Assembly (NCBI GenBank): GCA_025370075.1
Contig: CP073016.1
Coordinates: 3,224,001-3,288,000, forward strand
Direction of reading: 5' to 3'
From: Chryseotalea sp. WA131a
GTDB taxonomy: Bacteria; Bacteroidota; Bacteroidia; Cytophagales; Cyclobacteriaceae
Length of the DNA: 64,000 nt
The translations under genes and the position numbers were made by a program. The notes below the pieces were generated by a model that had not been told where the DNA came from, did not search any database, and worked only from the letters and a program-made list of their open reading frames with translations. How positions within the stretch are numbered: the stretch's first letter is position 1; each line of letters begins with the position of its first letter. Of this stretch, positions 61,329-64,000 are shown piece by piece.

Positions 61329-61958
61329 ATGAGTAAAAAGGTATCCATATCAGTAACGAAGAAAACCACTGCAAAAAAAGTAGTAACCAAGATTCCTGCC
61401 GTGCCCACTAAGAAGCAGTTAATGATAATGGTTTCATCTACTGTTTATGACTCTGAATCTGATTTAGACCAAATATCAGCCATTTTAGGTCAGCAGTTTG
61501 GATATAATGTAATCATGTCGAAAGAAGGAAGTGTTTATGTTTCGATGAAACATGTTGGTGACACGAAGGCGGCATGTTTACAGGCGGTTAAAGACTGTGA
61601 TTTGTTTTTCGGCATTATTTTTCCCAGATATGGCTCTGGAATTACACATGCAGAATTTTTAGAAGCCAAAAGACTTGACAAACCTATGTGGTTTATTGCA
61701 CATGAAAAAATTGAATTTTTAAGAAAGCTTCTTCATCCTAAAATGTATACAAAATCTGGGAAACGGAAAAAGTTCGAAATACCCAAAACTACTGTGTTAG
61801 ATAGCGTAAAAGTAGTTGATATGTATAATGATGTTCGAAAATATTGGGTGCAATCATTCAAAAGTATGGAAGAAGTAAAAAAATTTATTGAAACCCAATT
61901 TGGTGATATGAAGAAGCGAATAAGAGAATTGGAAGAGCTTAAACAGCCAAAAAAATGA
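61329..61958 (+). CDS. DUF4062 protein (TIR/deoxyribosyltransferase-like fold)
   Basis: 209-aa protein. After a Lys-rich N terminus (about 1-28), the DUF4062 domain reads MIMVSSTVYDSESDLDQI, then AVKDCDLFFGIIFPRYGSG with ITHAEFLEAKRLDKPMWFIA. The order strand-SS-T...D-x-F-G-I-I...Y-G-S...E-x-x-E-A is that of the DUF4062 family, related in outline to TIR and nucleoside deoxyribosyltransferase folds; the Glu in HAEFLEA sits where those enzymes keep their catalytic Glu. A helical C-terminal tail (150-209) follows. The stop overlaps the next ATG (ATGA), so the two proteins are made together. Confidence 0.8.
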   Translation: MSKKVSISVTKKTTAKKVVTKIPAVPTKKQLMIMVSSTVYDSESDLDQISAILGQQFGYNVIMSKEGSVYVSMKHVGDTKAACLQAVKDCDLFFGIIFPRYGSGITHAEFLEAKRLDKPMWFIAHEKIEFLRKLLHPKMYTKSGKRKKFEIPKTTVLDSVKVVDMYNDVRKYWVQSFKSMEEVKKFIETQFGDMKKRIRELEELKQPKK

Positions 61959-63457
61959 AAGAAGAACAACTCATAAAAGACCTGATAAAGCAGGGCGAAA
62001 GCGAACAGCTTGAATTCAAGGATTCTGTTCGTAAAGATGAAATAGCTAAAGTACTATGCAGTTTTCTAAATGGTAAAGGAGGGCGCATATTGGTAGGATT
62101 AAGTGAAGCTGGAAAACCTATGGGTGTCGCTAATGCAGAGAAAAGTGTGGAGCAGTTAAAGATATATTTACTTTCTTCTATTGTTCCTGAAGCACCCATC
62201 ACTATTAGCGTTGAATCTATTGAAGAAAAAGATTTGATTCTGTTAAAGGTTTATGGTGGTTCAAAGCAACCTTATTTGTTTGATGGCTCTATTTATTTCA
62301 GGGTAGCTAATAAAACAGTAAAGGCCACATCACAACAAATTTCTGAATTGATTCACGGTCGTCAAAAATCCGAATTACATTGGGAACGCCAACCTTGCTT
62401 AGGTATTGACTTGGTTGATTTAGACCAAAAACTTGTTCTTTCGGTCATTAAAGAATCAAGAGATAACCACAGAGGAAATTTTGAAAAGAGTGATGTGATT
62501 GATTTTCTTTCTCATTATGGTTTGTATCAAAATGGTGCATTCACCAATGCCTGCGTGGTGCTATTTGCAAAGACACCAACAAAATATTTACCACAAGTTA
62601 GGGTTCGCTTAACGGAATATGGAGAAGGTAAAACTGACAAAGCCTTATTGAGAGATGAAGTATTTGAAGGCAATCTTTTTGCTATCCAGGATAAACTGGA
62701 ACGTTATATAGAAAACTTGGGCGTTCGTAGCGTATTCGATAAGAACCAATGGAAACGGATAGATTTTAAGTTTCCACCTAAAGCTTTGCAGGAAGGAGTT
62801 ATTAATGCCTTAATGCATAGAGATTATAGCAGCCGCTCAAGTAATGTTGAAATAAGCATATACCCTGATAGCTTTGTTGTTTCAAACAGTGGTCATCTTC
62901 CTGATGATTTAAAAGTAAGTGAGTTAAAGAAAAGCCATCGTTCACATCCTGTCAATCCAGATATAGCTCATATTGTTTTTCTAAAAGGACTGATTGATAA
63001 ACTTGGTAGGGGAACTATAAAAGTAGTCGAGCTATGTAGAGCAGAAGGTTTAAAAGACCCTGTTTGGAAGGATAGTATTGATGGAGTTACGCTAACATTT
63101 AATGGCCCTAAAGCATTAGCTACTAAAAAAGAAACTAGTGTAAATGATGGTCTAAGTGATGGTGTAAGTGATGGTGTAAGTGATGGTGTAAATAGATTGA
63201 TAGATGATGGTCTAAGTGATGGTGCAATTGATGGTGTAAGTGATGGTGTAAGAGTAGAGATTATAAAGATAGTAGAGCTAATTCTAACAAAGGAAGGTGC
63301 TAATGCTTTAGATATTGCTACAAAAAGAGGTAAATCAAAACCTACCACAGAAAGATACCTAAGAACAGCCAAAGAAGTAGGGATAATAGAGTTTAAAGGA
63401 GCACCTAAAACTGGAGGGTACTATCTGACTAAGAAAATGCAATCAAAAATTAAATGA
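61955..63457 (+). CDS. AlbA_2/Schlafen-type, RecG-like ATP-binding protein
   Basis: 500-aa protein. AlbA_2 domain at about 15-125 (ESEQLEFKDSVRKDEIAKVL, SFLNGKGGRILVGLSEAGKP), shared with Schlafen proteins; a middle part; a HATPase_c_4-like C domain (about 280-370, GVINALMHRDYSSRSSNVEI, SNSGHLPDDL). A linker of nine 12-bp repeats (residues about 397-432) leads to a winged helix (GANALDIATKRGKSKPTTER). Such proteins bind nucleic acid; several Schlafen-like members act in antiviral defence. It is the last gene of the XRE-DUF4062 unit. Confidence 0.85.
   Translation: MKEEQLIKDLIKQGESEQLEFKDSVRKDEIAKVLCSFLNGKGGRILVGLSEAGKPMGVANAEKSVEQLKIYLLSSIVPEAPITISVESIEEKDLILLKVYGGSKQPYLFDGSIYFRVANKTVKATSQQISELIHGRQKSELHWERQPCLGIDLVDLDQKLVLSVIKESRDNHRGNFEKSDVIDFLSHYGLYQNGAFTNACVVLFAKTPTKYLPQVRVRLTEYGEGKTDKALLRDEVFEGNLFAIQDKLERYIENLGVRSVFDKNQWKRIDFKFPPKALQEGVINALMHRDYSSRSSNVEISIYPDSFVVSNSGHLPDDLKVSELKKSHRSHPVNPDIAHIVFLKGLIDKLGRGTIKVVELCRAEGLKDPVWKDSIDGVTLTFNGPKALATKKETSVNDGLSDGVSDGVSDGVNRLIDDGLSDGAIDGVSDGVRVEIIKIVELILTKEGANALDIATKRGKSKPTTERYLRTAKEVGIIEFKGAPKTGGYYLTKKMQSKIK
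63143..63250 (+). repeat. Nine tandem 12-bp coding repeats
   Basis: Consensus AGTGATGGTGTA, coding S-D-G-V, in nine in-frame units with variants NDGL, NRLI, DDGL, SDGA and IDGV. A short-unit repeat in the linker of an AlbA_2 protein can change copy number without a frameshift. Confidence 0.9.
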
Positions 63458-63513
63458 ATAAAGAAGATAAATACAGCAGAACAACTATTGATTGAAAAGA
63501 GCAGCAAAAAGAT

Positions 63514-64000
63514 ATGACACTCGACTGGCTCCTCATTTTAGGGTTCTTCGCACAAGGCTTGTTTGGGGCGCGGTCGGTGGTGCAATGGTATCTTTCGGAG
63601 CGCGAAGGCCGAGTGGTTTCGCCAACCTTGTTTTGGGTATTTAGTTTAACAGGCTCTTCGCTGTTTTTGATTTATGGGTTGCTTCGGCAAGATGTGGTTA
63701 TTTTAATAGGCCAAACCATTTCATTTTACATCTATGTACGAAACCTACAACTGAAAAAAGTTTGGAGCTATGTTCCCATGCCCATCCAAATTCTACTTTT
63801 GCTCATCCCGCCTGCCATTGCATTTTTCTTTTTTAAATCCTTTGAAAAACTTGATTGGACGTTTTCCTTTCACGCGCTTACGTTGTTGGGCATCACCGGG
63901 CAGCTCTTGCTCAATTGTCGGTATCTGTACCAGTGGTACTTTTCTGAAAAGGCCCACGAATCCATTTTGCCGTTGGGCTTTTGGGTCATCAGTGCAGTGG
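63514..64000 (+). CDS. Lipid-A-disaccharide synthase N-terminal domain protein (partial)
   Basis: At least 162 codons from ATG 63514, open at the window end. Two LAB_N repeats are seen: FAQGLFGARSVVQWYLSERE then FWVFSLTGSSLFLIYGLLRQ, and later ITGQLLLNCRYLYQWYFSEK with FWVISAV at the window edge. Each has two membrane helices and a conserved Gln-Arg-x-x-x-Gln-Trp...Ser-Glu pattern. In LpxB this domain fronts the glycosyltransferase; alone it is a small inner-membrane protein linked to lipid A or sugar-lipid work. The C terminus lies beyond the window. Confidence 0.82.
   Translation, partial: MTLDWLLILGFFAQGLFGARSVVQWYLSEREGRVVSPTLFWVFSLTGSSLFLIYGLLRQDVVILIGQTISFYIYVRNLQLKKVWSYVPMPIQILLLLIPPAIAFFFFKSFEKLDWTFSFHALTLLGITGQLLLNCRYLYQWYFSEKAHESILPLGFWVISAV

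Noticed and set aside
63143..63250. Tandem repeat as a possible CRISPR array
   Set aside because: Units are 12 bp, contiguous, in frame with the coding sequence and have no spacers.

Overview
The window looks like chromosomal DNA of a non-pathogen-type Bacteroidota bacterium, most likely order Cytophagales. Reasons seen in the sequence: genes start without Shine-Dalgarno sites; many genes are preceded by the Bacteroidota -7 box TAnnTTTG; the outer-membrane repertoire is typical (OmpA/PD40 proteins, TonB receptor, two Skp paralogues, two PorG/DUF6089-like barrels, a patatin-Omp85 fusion); and the insertion sequences and PadR-controlled prefix-domain permease are common in this phylum. The order is an inference from gene content, not from a marker-gene tree.

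Layout. 1-4.7 kb: tail of an aldehyde dehydrogenase, two tandem membrane-anchored alpha/beta hydrolases, an acyl-CoA synthetase and an LPP20-like lipoprotein. 4.7-16.4 kb: a mostly minus-strand housekeeping block, prfA, then yqeY-cvpA, hydrolase-CBS-nadK, two DUF6089-like barrels and uppS-bamA-skp-skp, i.e. cell-envelope assembly plus NADP supply. 16.4-29.6 kb: an orphan AAA ATPase with an operator-like promoter, pdxJ, an Omp85-type barrel, an M23 peptidase, a patatin-Omp85 protein, two OmpA proteins, a transglutaminase-like protein and an ALDH3-type dehydrogenase.

29.7-40.1 kb: gltB and gltD (glutamate synthase) are separated by about 4.4 kb of accessory DNA. This holds an IS1634-family element flanked by a 57-bp direct repeat, a divergent lipoprotein/outer-membrane-protein pair with a 14-glycine tract, and an XRE regulator. 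40.1-47.6 kb: Tex30-like hydrolase, FtsX-like permease with its PadR regulator, a fusion of an LPP20-like domain with an ARPP-1/DUF6569-like domain, and mqo. 47.6-50.8 kb: a decayed zone with a gene broken by an IS4-family element, a small Cys-rich secreted peptide and an acyl-CoA dehydrogenase remnant.

50.8-60.9 kb: HtrA protease and an unannotated 57-aa protein with a strong terminator, YpdA-type reductase, then a TonB receptor divergent from a heavy-metal efflux operon (His-rich secreted protein, CzcA/CusA-type pump, CusB-type adaptor). The pump gene carries a one-base frameshift. 60.9-63.5 kb: a compact three-gene unit, XRE regulator - DUF4062 - AlbA_2/RecG-like protein, with four copies of an 8-bp motif in its promoter and a 9-unit in-frame repeat in the last gene. 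This is the best candidate in the window for an undescribed (possibly defence or stress) system. The window ends inside a lipid-A-synthase-N-domain membrane protein. No rRNA, tRNA or CRISPR array was found.
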